DNA from: Prevotella merdae
Lineage (GTDB): Bacteria > Bacteroidota > Bacteroidia > Bacteroidales > Bacteroidaceae
Assembly (NCBI RefSeq): GCF_900290275.1
Contig: NZ_LT985324.1
Location: 478,317 to 542,316, forward strand
DNA length: 64,000 bases
Direction: 5' to 3'
Numbering within the stretch: position 1 is the stretch's first letter; each line of letters begins with the position of its first letter. A program made the translations under genes and the position numbers. This document shows positions 1-10,500 of the stretch, piece after piece. Under the pieces are notes generated by a model. The model did no database searches and was not told the DNA's origin. It worked only from the letters and a program-made list of their open reading frames with translations.

Positions 1-112
1 TGCAGGATTTCCATTCCGATACATTATGCATATAATTGTTGCAGAATATCAATGAGTTATGACGTTTATTGGGTCAAAAATCGTGCAGAAAAAATTGCGG
101 ATTTTGAACACC

Positions 113-285
113 CTACCTTACAGGGCGACAGGTTACCGCCCCAAACAACCCAGGGCGATGCCCTGGGCTATGAGCTTCTGCCCTTTCAGGGCGTGTAGGG
201 AACAGGGTTTCTCTTACCGCATACCATAAACGAATAGCTTCTGTCCTTTCAGGGTGTGTAGGGGATAGGGTTACCATAAACGTAG
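113..285. repeat. Bacteroidetes-type intergenic repeat unit
   Basis: The 352 bases before the amylase hold no convincing gene. A perfect hairpin, CCCAGGGC-gat-GCCCTGGG, lies at 149-167. It is followed by two imperfect direct copies of a roughly 40-bp unit at 171-210 and 234-273, both with the core CTTTCAGGG-GTGTAGGG. Such CAGGGC-rich repeats recur between genes in many Bacteroidetes genomes. The short reading frame across it is a by-product of the repeat. No function is assigned. Confidence 0.55.
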
Positions 286-352
286 GAATTAACAATCGCA
301 TAACTAACATAGATATTCATCACTAACTAAAAATTAATAACCAGTCAATCTT

Positions 353-3300
353 ATGAAAAGATTTACTACAAGGCTATGGGCAGTCCTTATGCTCATGTTG
401 GTCTCCTTGCAGACGATGGCTACCGATGTGTTTACATCGAATCGTACTGACTTCCGAGACGAAAGTATCTATTTCATGATCACCACCCGTTTTTACGATG
501 GAGATCCTAAAAACAATGTGCTCTGCTGGGATAACCAGGAAGCACAGAAGAGTACCAAGGACCCTTGTTGGCGAGGTGACTTCCAGGGTGTCATCGACAA
601 GCTCGACTACATCAAGGCGTTAGGTTTCACTGCCATCTGGATTACTCCTGTCGTACAGAATGCATCCGGTTATGACTACCACGGCTATCATGCTTCGGAT
701 TTCTCCAAGGTAGATTGCCGTTATCAGAGCGGTGACGGCAAAAAGAGCGGTGACGTGATGTTCCAGGAACTCATCGACAAGGCTCACGCCAAGGGTATCA
801 AGATTATCCTCGATATCGTGCTCAACCACTCCGGTAACTTCGGTGAGGAGCATTTTTGCAAGGAGTTCGACCGCGATACACGTCTTCGTAACCAGGCAGA
901 CATCAATGCTTGTATGATTCCTAATTTGGAAACACTGGGTAGTGACTATCCAAGTCTTTTGCCTGCTGGTCAGTATCAGCGTCGTCTTGCCCTGATGAAG
1001 AATACCGATGGCAATAACCACGATATACATAACTATTGGCATCATTTCGGTAGCTTCAACTGGGACTTACCTAATCGTTGGTGGGCTCAGATTGCAGGTG
1101 ACTGTGTGGACCTCAATACTGAAAATAATACTGTGGCTGAATATCTTGTCAACTGCTATGGCAATTTTATCAAGATGGGTGTCGATGGTTTCCGTATTGA
1201 TACATCCGGTCACATCTCACGTCTTACCTTCTGCAAGCAGTTCATTCCTCAGTTTGCTGCCCTCGGTAAGAAGTACGAGGACAAGCGATTGAACAAGGCT
1301 CCATTCTTTATGTATGGTGAGGTTTGTTCCCGTTACAGTGGTGTGCAGTACCGTGGTCAGGACAACCTTTCACCTTTTTATTATACATGGCAGGCTCCAC
1401 AGAACTTGATGGATCAGTTTGATGGCAACCAGTCATACTGGGACACTCAAGAGATCTATGACAGAGGTACAGGTTATGATGATAAGCTGATGCCTCTCTG
1501 CGAGAAGGATAATGCGAATTCTCCAGAAAGCAACAATACCTTTATGCTGAATGGCGCATGGCATGAGCCAGACTATTCTCAGTCAAGCGGTTTCAATGTG
1601 ATCGACTTCCCATTGCACTACAACTTCGGTAATGCTGCCACCGCATACCGCTTGGCTAAGACTGGTGATATGAAATATAATGACGCTACCTATAATGTGG
1701 TATATGTAGACAGTCACGACTATGGTCCTGGGTCTGGGTCTCGTTTTGGCGGCTCAGACGCTCAGTGGGCAGAGAATCTCTCTCTGATGTTCACCTTCCG
1801 TGGAATCCCATGTCTCTATTATGGTTCTGAGGTAGGTTTCCGTCGCGATGTTGTGATTGACAGAGGTCCTAATGGTCCTCTTTCTGAAACCGGTCGTGCT
1901 TACTTCGGTGGTTATATCACAGGTGATGTAGAAGCATCAGACTTCGGTGAATACAAGGCTTCTGGTAATGTGGCTGCCTCATTGAATCATGATGTGGCTC
2001 AGCACCTCATCCGTCTGAACAAGATTCGTCAGGCTGTTCCTGCTCTCCGTAAGGGTCAGTGGACTGACGATGGCTGTACTCCTGCCAAGGGCGGTATCGC
2101 CTTCAAGCGTGCTTATAAGGACAGTTATGCACTCGTAGCCCTCAATGGTGGTGCTACTTTCACAGATTGCCCAGCTGGTACTTATACAGACTTGGTAACA
2201 GGCAAGACTTACACAGGTTCTACTATCACCGTTGATGCTCCTGCTACTCAGGGTCAGGTTCGCGTTCTCGTGAAGGATTGGAAGGGTGGCAAGATAGGTG
2301 AGGATGGTCCTTTCATCTATGATGAAACTCCTAAGTCTCTGGACGGTCAGACCTATGATGGTAATGAAGAGGCTGGTACAACTTGGGTTGACGAGGCTCC
2401 TCTTATGCCTGTAAGCGTTTCTCTTTCTCCAGCTGGCGGAAGTTTCCGCACCAATACGGTAACTGTTACCGCTGAGGTCTCAGAAGATGCTTTGTCTGGT
2501 TGGTATCAGATAGAGGGACAGGCCAAGGTAGATTTGACCCCTGGTAAGCCTGCTACCTTCACTATCGGTGAAGACATGAACTTCAAGGATACCAAGACAG
2601 TGACTTGGGGCGCTACAAGCTCTGAAGGCAAGGAGAAGACAGGTAAGGTCACTTATACCAAGGTAGATCCTAACGCAGCTATCACCGTATATGTAAAGGC
2701 AGACAAGGCTCCTTACATCCACGCTTGGACAACAGGTGTTGACGGTAAGAATTTGACAGGTGCATGGCCTGGTAAGGTAATGAAAGGTCCTGAGGAGATT
2801 GATGGTGCTAAATACTGGACTTATGATTTCGATGACGTAGAGAGTTTCAATGTCATCTTGAATAATGGTAGCGGTGCACAGTCTGGTGATATCACTGGTA
2901 TCACAGGCGATATCTACTTGGAGTATGATGGTGGTAAAAGTGCCAAGAAAATTGACGCTCCTGTCAATGCTGCAGCCAAGGTTACTTTGAGTCCTAATGG
3001 TGGTGACTTCGAGAAGACTATCTCCGTAACAGCAACCCTCAGCAGCAATGCTAAGAGCGGTTGGTATAAGATTGGTAATGGCGAGCAGGTAGCTCTTACT
3101 CCTGGTAAGGCTTCTACATTCACTCTCGGTGCTGATATGATGGAAGGCGAGAGCAAGACTGTAACTTGGAGCGCAACTAATGCTGACAATGAAACCAAGA
3201 CTGGTTCTGCAACCTTCAACAAGATTAAAGAGGTAGTTATTCCTACTCCAACAGGTATCTTCGCTTACTTCCTTGCTCCTTCAGACTGGAGTCAGGTAGA

Positions 3301-3703
3301 CTGCTGGGCTTGGAATGATTCAGAAAACTTTACTGGTGGTAACTGGCCAGGTGTAGCATGTACCAAGACCGGCATGAAGAAGAAAGGTTTGGATGTCTGG
3401 ATGTGGAAGTATGATGGCGATTTGACAACTGCTCCTACCATGATTATCTTCAGCAACGGCAGTGGTCAGCAGACAAAGGATTTGAAATTCGAAAACGGTG
3501 CAGTTTATAACCTTGCCGGTAAGACCAATGAGAGTGTCTCAACAGGTATCAACCAGACTGTAGCAGCTCAGAAGGCAGGCGCAGTGAAGATTTACACCCT
3601 CTCAGGTGTGAAGGTGGCAGAGGTAAGCAACGCTCAGGATGCTGAGTACATCTTGGCTCCAGGTGCTTATATCTGCAACGGTAAGAAGTTTGTGATTAAG
3701 TAA
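353..3703 (+). CDS. Secreted GH13 alpha-amylase with tandem starch-binding modules and type IX-like tail
   Basis: An extracellular or cell-surface enzyme that hydrolyses alpha-1,4 glucans such as starch. It is 1116 residues long. An N-terminal signal peptide (about 1-23) is followed by a GH13 catalytic barrel (about 30-620). The catalytic triad is visible: nucleophile D283 in DGFRID, acid/base E323 in YGEV, and transition-state stabiliser D456 in VDSHD. The C-terminal part is two copies of an Ig-like module plus a starch-binding module (CBM26-like, with the WPG motif), at about 685-865 and 873-1050. The last 40 residues resemble a type IX (Por) sorting tail (VKIYTLSGVKV and a final KKFVIK). 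Its terminator has been split by an insertion sequence. Whether the protein is released or surface-anchored cannot be told from sequence. Confidence 0.93.
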   Translation: MKRFTTRLWAVLMLMLVSLQTMATDVFTSNRTDFRDESIYFMITTRFYDGDPKNNVLCWDNQEAQKSTKDPCWRGDFQGVIDKLDYIKALGFTAIWITPVVQNASGYDYHGYHASDFSKVDCRYQSGDGKKSGDVMFQELIDKAHAKGIKIILDIVLNHSGNFGEEHFCKEFDRDTRLRNQADINACMIPNLETLGSDYPSLLPAGQYQRRLALMKNTDGNNHDIHNYWHHFGSFNWDLPNRWWAQIAGDCVDLNTENNTVAEYLVNCYGNFIKMGVDGFRIDTSGHISRLTFCKQFIPQFAALGKKYEDKRLNKAPFFMYGEVCSRYSGVQYRGQDNLSPFYYTWQAPQNLMDQFDGNQSYWDTQEIYDRGTGYDDKLMPLCEKDNANSPESNNTFMLNGAWHEPDYSQSSGFNVIDFPLHYNFGNAATAYRLAKTGDMKYNDATYNVVYVDSHDYGPGSGSRFGGSDAQWAENLSLMFTFRGIPCLYYGSEVGFRRDVVIDRGPNGPLSETGRAYFGGYITGDVEASDFGEYKASGNVAASLNHDVAQHLIRLNKIRQAVPALRKGQWTDDGCTPAKGGIAFKRAYKDSYALVALNGGATFTDCPAGTYTDLVTGKTYTGSTITVDAPATQGQVRVLVKDWKGGKIGEDGPFIYDETPKSLDGQTYDGNEEAGTTWVDEAPLMPVSVSLSPAGGSFRTNTVTVTAEVSEDALSGWYQIEGQAKVDLTPGKPATFTIGEDMNFKDTKTVTWGATSSEGKEKTGKVTYTKVDPNAAITVYVKADKAPYIHAWTTGVDGKNLTGAWPGKVMKGPEEIDGAKYWTYDFDDVESFNVILNNGSGAQSGDITGITGDIYLEYDGGKSAKKIDAPVNAAAKVTLSPNGGDFEKTISVTATLSSNAKSGWYKIGNGEQVALTPGKASTFTLGADMMEGESKTVTWSATNADNETKTGSATFNKIKEVVIPTPTGIFAYFLAPSDWSQVDCWAWNDSENFTGGNWPGVACTKTGMKKKGLDVWMWKYDGDLTTAPTMIIFSNGSGQQTKDLKFENGAVYNLAGKTNESVSTGINQTVAAQKAGAVKIYTLSGVKVAEVSNAQDAEYILAPGAYICNGKKFVIK

Positions 3704-3773
3704 CTTTTGATGATTGCAAATTGTCAATATAAATGTAAGTTTAGTTAATTAGGTTTTATTAAGTGCTATTATT

Positions 3774-3795
3774 AAAAAGGGGATTGCTGTGATGC
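3774..3795 (+). terminator. Left half of the amylase terminator, split by the IS
   Basis: AAAAAGGGGATTGC at 3774-3787 is the 5' arm of a rho-independent terminator. The 3' arm, GCAGTCCTCTTTTT, now lies 1.76 kb away at 5567-5580. Rejoined, the arms form a 14-bp stem with two G-T wobbles and the loop TGTGAT, followed by a T-run. The IS entered the loop, so the present transcript cannot form this hairpin. Confidence 0.75.
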
Positions 3796-3912
3796 GAGGG
3801 CACTGAAAAACCTCTCAAATTCTTTTATGTCTAAAAATAATGCTCATATGTAGGTCGTTTTACTTGCATATGTGCATTATTTTTTGTACCTTTATAGCAT
3901 ATTTAGAGAGAT

Positions 3913-5368
3913 ATGCTAGCACAACAAGAAACATTCCAGTTTACCGATTATTCCGGTCTATATGACAAGGTCGTTCCCAAGAAGCACTTGCTTCGCCAAA
4001 TTAATGACCTTGTAGACTTTTCTTTTGTTTACAAAGAACTTGTTTCAAAATACTGCAAGGATAATGGCAGAAAAGCCGAAAGCCCAATCAGACTTTTTAA
4101 GTATCTATTTCTGAAAGTTATCTACGACTCTTCTGACGTAGATGTTGTTGAACGTTCCATGTACGACATGTCCTTCAAGTACTTTTTAGGCATGTCTCCA
4201 GAAGAGGGCGTAATCAATCCTAGCACGCTCACTAAGTTCAGAAAACTTCGACTTAAGGATATCGACTTGCTTGATATGCTTATTTCAAAGACCGTTTCCA
4301 TTGCTATAGAGAAAGGGATAATCAAGTCCAATACTATCATTGTTGACGCTACTCACTCAGGCTCTCGTTCGAATCCCTATACTCCTATACAGATATTGAA
4401 ACTTCGCTCAAAACAATTACGTAAGTCCTTGTATGAAAATGACGAATCCATAAAGGATATTCTTCCTGCAAAGAACGAAGATGACAGTTTGGAGCATGAG
4501 TTGGCATATACGAAGGCGCTTGTTGATAAAGTATCAGAGGATAAACTCTTGGTAAATATCCCCATGATTCAAGAACGTCTCAACATGCTGATGGAGACCC
4601 TTGAGGACATACAAGATCGCTATACCACGTCTAAGGATAAGGATGCCAGAATTGGCCATAAATCAGCCGAAAATCAGTTCTTCGGCTACAAGAGCCATAT
4701 TGCCATCACTCCAGAGCGGCTGATTGTAGCAGCCACGGTCACTTCTGGAGAAAAAGGCGATGGCAAACAACTACCCGACCTGATAGACAAAGCCAAAGAA
4801 AATGGCATAGAGGTAGATGCCGTTGTTGGAGATGCAGCCTATTCAGGAGATAGCAATCTGAAAAAAGCAAAGAATGAAGATATAAAGATCGTAGCCAGGC
4901 TTAGTCCCTGCATAAGCCAGGGATTTAGATCAGAATCAGATAAATGGGATTACAACAAGGACGCAGGCATGTTTGTATGCTCAGCAGGTCACATGGCTAC
5001 AAGAAAAGCAAGGAAAGAAGAATGTACAAGGCAACCAAGTATATACCTATTATTTTGATGTAGAGAAATGCAAGGCATGTGCCTTAAGAGAAGGATGCTA
5101 CAAGGCTGGTGCGAAATCTAAAACATATAGCGTAACTATTAAGACAGCCACCCAGCAAGCTCAACTGGCATTCCAACAAACAGAGGAGTTTAAGAAAGCT
5201 TACAGAGAACGCTACAAGATAGAGGCAAAGAATGCTGAGTTAAAGAACGTCTTTGGATATGACAGGGCAGAATCCTACGGAATAGATGCCATGCGTATGC
5301 AAGGAGCAGTAACTATGTTTGCAGCTAACGTAAAACGTATCATTAAAATCATGAATGGAGGCAAATAA
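3913..5368 (+). pseudogene. IS1182-family DDE transposase, frameshifted
   Basis: The 5' part (3913-5058) and 3' part (4973-5368) are two pieces of one transposase in frames that differ by +1. The first frame runs as expected through CSAGHMATRKA and then derails at about 5001-5015. The expected continuation, KKNVQGNQVYTYYFDVEKC, is in the next frame. DDE residues can be placed at D in IIVDATHSG, D in VVGDAAYSG and E in YKIEAKNAEL. The cysteine-rich segment CKACALREGC is typical of this family. No classical A-rich -1 slippery heptamer is present at the junction, so a disabling one-base insertion (or two-base deletion) fits better than programmed frameshifting. A sequencing error cannot be excluded. 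Confidence 0.85.
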
Positions 5369-5477
5369 GGCGGAAATGCCTTAAAAAAACTCGGAATGCG
5401 GTCAAATGGGGTCATATATAGGTCTGTGAGGCATTATTGGGCGAGTTCTTCAAGTATTTCTGAAAATTCCTAATAAA

Positions 5478-5513
5478 AGCGGGGTCGCAACACAATGGTG
5501 TCGCGGCCCCGCT
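5478..5513. terminator. Strong hairpin near the right end of the IS
   Basis: AGCGGGGTCGC-AACAC and its complementary arm GTGT-CGCGGCCCCGCT form a GC-rich stem-loop just after the transposase reading frame. No long T-run follows. It may end the transposase transcript or insulate the IS from outside transcription. Confidence 0.5.
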
Positions 5514-5559
5514 ATTCTTGTTGTTAGGCTTGGATTTTGAGAGGTTTTTCAGTGCTCTC

Positions 5560-5582
5560 CTGTGATGCAGTCCTCTTTTTTG
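5560..5582 (+). terminator. Right half of the split amylase terminator
   Basis: This segment carries the second copy of the 9-bp target duplication (5560-5568), the 3' stem arm and the T-run. The group II intron starts two to three bases further on, which is where group IIC introns are known to insert relative to terminators. Confidence 0.7.
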
Positions 5583-6028
5583 TTGTACGCTCGGCATGAG
5601 CATTGTCTAACGGGTGGAAGTCCCGAGCAAGCCCTAATAGCGGGAATTGCATAGTCAAAGGGAAGGGTGTTCATCGCAAGGTGAAATCTGAAGGAAGCTG
5701 GCGGCAAACATCTGACCTAACGAACAGGAACTTCATATAAGGCATTTAACCATGGATAAGATTGCAAAGCAAATAAAAGTCCCATAGCTATTCGGAACGG
5801 TCGGTGGAGTTTCCTTGAGCTTGCGAAAAAATGAAGTGGGTATAAGATGGAAAGACAATGCCCTTATCCGAGGAGGTCTCACGGACGCTTCAAATAGTTT
5901 TTTTTACGAAAGAAGCGGAGTAAAGCTTGCCGTGAGAAGTCAGCAGACGCCATAGTAGTGCAATACTCGATAACGCTGCACGAAGGGCAGAACCTAACAA
6001 TTAAACGATACTAATTGAAACATACCTC

Positions 6029-7435
6029 ATGAAGGAAAGAATGCAGAAAACGTTATCCCAAGTTAATGGCTGCCCCCAAAGAGATAGGTCGGAAACCGAA
6101 TGGTATGGGGGAGTGCAGACCTTTATGTGGATGTGTGAAGACAACATCGTGGAAGTACCATTCGACAAGGAACACCTTTTCGAGCAAATCCTTAGTCCTG
6201 CAAATCTCAACCGAGCCTACAAGGCGGTTATGAGAAATAGAGGCTGTGGTGGTATAGACAAGATGTCATGCGAGCAGTTACTCCCATGGCTATTGACCAA
6301 CAAGGATGAACTCATTCGTTCCTTGATGGACGGTTCTTACCGTCCGAACCCAGTGAAAAGGGTAGAAATACCCAAAGACAATGGCAAGATGCGCCTGTTG
6401 GGAATACCTACAGTAGTAGACCGTTTGGTGCAACAAGCCATAAACCAAGTATTGACTCCCATCTATGAGACCCAATTCTCCAAGACGAGCTACGGCTTCC
6501 GTCCGAGAAGAGGATGCCATGACGCACTACGGGGAGCGCAAAGGATAATCAACGAAGGCTACAAATATGTAGTAGACCTTGACCTTGAACGCTTCTTCGA
6601 TACAGTGAACCATAGCAAACTCATAGAAATCCTCAGCCGTACCATTAAAGACGGCAGAGTGGTCAGTCTTATACACAAATATCTCCGAAGTGGTGTAATG
6701 AACAAAGGCTTGTTCGAAGCGAGCGAAGAGGGAACTCCCCAAGGAGGACCGCTAAGTCCGATGTTGAGTAACATCATGCTCAATGAATTGGACAAGGAAC
6801 TCGAACGCAGAGGGCTTCCCTTTGTGCGCTATGCCGACGACTCGATGATATTCTGTAAGTCCAAAATGGCTGCAATGCGAGTAAAGGCGAGTATAACCCG
6901 ATTTATAGAGAATACTCTATAGCTCAAAGTCTACAAGGAGAAGACTATAGTGTCGTATGTGCGAGGAGTAAAATACCTCGGCTACTCCTTTTATGTGATG
7001 AAAGGCAAATGCCAACTCACGGTACATCCAAAGTCCAAAGCCAAGATGAAATCAAGGTTGAAAGAACTGACAAGTCGCAATAATGGATGGGGATATGCCA
7101 AGAGAAAGCAAAAGCTGAAAGAATACATAAGAGGGTGGGTAGGTTATTATCATCTTGCCAATATGAAACGTCTTTTACTTGAAACAGACGAATGGTTAAG
7201 ACGTAGAATACGCATGTGTATATGGAAATCTTGGAAGAGAGTCAAGACAAAAGTGGCAAACCTCATTAGATGCGGTATCAATAAATACCAAGCATACGAA
7301 TGGGGTAACACTCGCAAGGGCTATTGGCGAATAGCTGACGGCCCTGTTCTAAAAAGGGCGATAGATAACAATAAACTACGCTCCGCAGGGTATGCTACTT
7401 TAATGGAGGCGTATCTCGAATGGTATCCAAAATAG
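6029..7435 (+). pseudogene. ltrA: Group II intron reverse transcriptase/maturase, interrupted by in-frame TAG
   Basis: The first part (6029-6919) holds the reverse transcriptase domain with the catalytic motif YADD in FVRYADDSMIF. A TAG at 6920-6922 (codon 298) stops it. The same frame then continues without another stop to 7435, giving the end of the RT, the thumb (KVYKEKTIVSYVRGVKYLGYSF) and the GIIM maturase domain (WVGYYHLANMKRLL). The intact product would be 468 residues. There is no C-terminal HNH domain. Because frame and family similarity are kept after the stop, this is a nonsense mutation, not a frameshift. Read-through or suppression cannot be excluded from sequence. Confidence 0.88.
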
Positions 7436-7530
7436 GAACCGCCGTATGCGGAACCGCACGTACGGTGGTGTGAGAGGTCGGAAAACGAAAGTAGGAAGAA
7501 AACTGCTTCGTTTTCCTCCTACTCGATTAT
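7436..7530 (+). ncRNA. Group II intron domains V and VI
   Basis: Domain V: ACCGCCGTA (7438-7446) pairs with TACGGTGGT (7461-7469), and the apical TGCG-CGCA stem has the loop GAAC. It begins one base after the maturase stop. Domain VI: AGTAGGAAGAAAAC pairs with GTTTTCCTCCTACT and is followed by CGATTAT. These are the catalytic and branch-point domains of the ribozyme. Confidence 0.75.
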
Positions 7531-7564
7531 CATTGTACGCTAACTATAGTTAGCTGTCTTTATT

Positions 7565-10500
7565 TTACTCAAGTCCCTTTCCGTGGCAGTTCTTAAACTT
7601 CTTGCCGCTACCACATGGACAAGGATCATTACGTCCTGGCATCTTGTCCTTTACAAGTGGAGTGTGGTTCTCTTCAATCTCGCGAGTATCCTGATTAGCA
7701 GCTTCCTGCTGTGCGATATCGTCGAGGTCAACCTTCTCCTCTGTATAGTTCTGACGCTGTGTTGGCTGTTCAGGAGCAGCTTCCTGAACTTCCTCCTGAC
7801 GCTGCATTTCTGGTATCTGACCACGTGTAAGAATGCTTGAGATACGGTTGTTCATATCATTAACCATTGAGTCAAACAGTTTTGCACTCTCAAGCTTGAA
7901 GATAAGCAATGGGTCCTTCTGCTCGTATGATGCATTCTGTACGCTATGACGAAGTTCGTCAAGCTGTCGCAGATTCTCCTTCCAGCAGTCGTCAATGATA
8001 TGAAGCATGATAACACGCTCAAATTGCTTAACAACGTCCTTGCCTTCTGTGCGGTAAGCCTCCTTAAGGTTGCAAGGAATATTGTATACACGCTTGCCGT
8101 CTGTGATAGGAACCATAATGCGCTCGTAGATAGCGCCCTGATTTTCCTCCACCTCTTTTATTATAGGCCATGCAACACTCTCTATGCGGTCTGTCTTGCG
8201 CTTGAATGTAGCCATTGCGCTTTGGAACGAACGCTCCTCAAGGTCTTCTCTCTTAATGTTGTCAAAGTCCTCTTCTGAGAATGGGCATTCCATAGCAAGA
8301 ACCTTCAAGAACTGCTCGCGGCAACCTTCGTAGTCGTTAGACTCGATGATGTTTACAACGCGGTCCCAGATAACGTTAGTGATATCCATACCGATACGCT
8401 CGCCCATAAGAGCATGGCGACGCTTCTCGTAGATAACGGTACGCTGTTTGTTCATTACGTCGTCATACTCGAGCAAGTGCTTACGTATACCGAAGTTGTT
8501 CTCCTCAACCTTCTTCTGAGCGCGTTCAATGCTCTTAGAGATCATTGGGTTTTCAATACGGTCACCCTCCTGGAAGCCAAGACGGTCCATAAGGCTTGCT
8601 ATACGCTCTGAAGCGAACAGACGCATAAGCTTGTCCTCAAGCGATACATAGAATACAGAGCTACCTGGGTCGCCTTGACGTCCTGCACGTCCACGAAGCT
8701 GACGGTCTACACGGCGGCTCTCATGACGTTCTGTACCGATAATGGCAAGTCCGCCTGCAGCCTTAACCTCAGGTGTAAGCTTGATATCGGTACCACGACC
8801 AGCCATGTTGGTAGCGATAGTAACAGCACCGAGCAGACGTTCTTCTTTGTGCTTGTTGCCATCCTCGTCAACGATTTCTACAACACCCATTGTGCTGCGA
8901 CCTGCCTCAGCCACGATGTCAGCCTCCTTCTTGTGCAACTTGGCGTTAAGAACCTGATGAGGAATCTTGCGCATGTTGAGCATCTTAGAGATAAGCTCAG
9001 ATATTTCTACCGATGTAGTACCAACAAGAACAGGGCGTCCGTTGTTACGCATCTCTACAATTTCGTCGATAACTGCAGCATACTTCTCACGTGCTGTCTT
9101 GTATACACGGTCGTCAAGGTCCTTACGAAGGATAGGACGGTTTGTAGGAATCTCAACAACGTCGAGCTTGTAGATATCCCAGAACTCACCTGCCTCTGTA
9201 GATGCAGTACCAGTCATACCCGAGAGTTTATGGTACATACGGAAGTAGTTCTGCAAGGTAATGGTTGCGAATGTCTGTGTGGCAGCCTCTACTTTAACAT
9301 GCTCCTTGGCTTCAACAGCCTGGTGCAAGCCGTCGCTCCAACGACGTCCTTCCATGATACGTCCAGTCTGCTCGTCCACAATCTTAACCTCACCATCCAT
9401 AACAACATACTCGTCGTCCTTATTGAACATGGTGTAAGCCTTTAGCAACTGCTGTAGGGTGTGAACACGCTCCGACTGTACTGCATAATGGTTTAGCAAG
9501 TCGTCCTTCTTGTCAAGACGCTGCTGTTCGTCAAGTCCCTTTTCGTTCTCAAGAGCCGACAATTCAGATGTGATGTCAGGCAATACGAATAGTTCCTTGT
9601 CATTTACCTGATTTGCAAGCCATTCTGTACCCTTGTCTGTAAGGTCACAGCTGTTAAGCTTCTCGTCAACAACAAAGTAAAGAGGTTCTACAGCCTCCGG
9701 CATACGGCGGTTGTTGTTCTCCATATAATACTCCTCTGTCTTGAGCATACCAGCCTTGATACCCTCCTCAGAGAGATATTTGATAAGTGGCTTGTTCTTA
9801 GGCAGAGCTTTGTGCGAGCGGTATAGTGCGAGGAAGCCTTCCTCGAGTTTCTTCTGGTCGTTTGCTTTCTGTCCCTCAGATATAAGCTGCTTAGCCTCTG
9901 CAAGATACTGTGTTGCAAGCTTGCGCTGTACGTCAACAAGACGCTCTACCAATGGCTGATACTCCTCAAACATCTGATCATCGCCCTTAGCGATAGGACC
10001 TGATATGATAAGCGGTGTACGTGCGTCGTCAATGAGTACCGAGTCAACCTCATCGACAATGGCATAGTTGTGCTTGCGCTGTACAAGGTCGGCTGGTGAT
10101 AGAGCCATATTGTCACGCAGATAATCGAAACCAAACTCGTTGTTTGTACCGAAGGTGATGTCTGCCATATATGCCTTGCGGCGCTCTGGAGAGTTTGGAC
10201 GATGCTTGTCGATACAGTCTACCGAAAGACCGTTGAACATATAAAGCGGGCCCATCCATTCAGAGTCACGTTTAGCAAGGTAGTCGTTCACAGTTACCAC
10301 GTGTACACCATTGCCGGTAAGTGCGTTAAGGAATACAGGCAAGGTAGATACAAGCGTCTTACCCTCACCAGTTGCCATCTCTGCAATCTTACCCTGGTGC
10401 AAAACGATACCGCCAAACAACTGTACATCGTAGTGAACCATTTCCCACTTCAGGTCGTTGCCGCCTGCTGTCCAGTGGTTATGGTAGATAGCCTTGTCGC

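Larger units (their letters stand above)
3796..5559 (+). mobile_element. IS1182-family insertion sequence with 9-bp target duplication
   Basis: A complete element of 1764 bp. Its termini are inverted repeats: GAGGGCACTG... on the left (3796-3819) and the reverse complement, with one mismatch, on the right (5536-5559). The inner 20 bp, GCACTGAAAAACCTCTCAAA, are identical. It is flanked by the direct repeat CTGTGATGC at 3787-3795 and 5560-5568, which is a clear target duplication. It carries one transposase gene that is frameshifted, so the copy is probably not autonomous. A strong internal hairpin lies at 5478-5513 near the right end. Confidence 0.9.
5585..7530 (+). mobile_element. Group II intron (probably class IIC) with maturase in domain IV
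   Basis: A group II intron is supported by four things. The 5' end GTACGCTCGGCATGAGC is close to the GUGYG consensus. A GGGTGGAAGTCCC element follows at about 5612. A group II reverse transcriptase lies inside. A recognisable domain V starts at 7436. Domain VI follows, with a long hairpin at about 7490-7522 closed by CCTACTCGAT. The end points are uncertain by several bases. The maturase lacks an HNH endonuclease domain and the intron sits just after a terminator T-tract. Both are typical of class IIC. The maturase has an in-frame stop, so mobility of this copy is doubtful, though the ribozyme core looks intact. Confidence 0.8.

Noticed and set aside
8675..9445. Long open frames on the strand opposite secA (also 10202-10906)
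   Set aside because: They are exact antisense shadows of a strongly conserved gene, rich in Cys and Leu, with no family resemblance.
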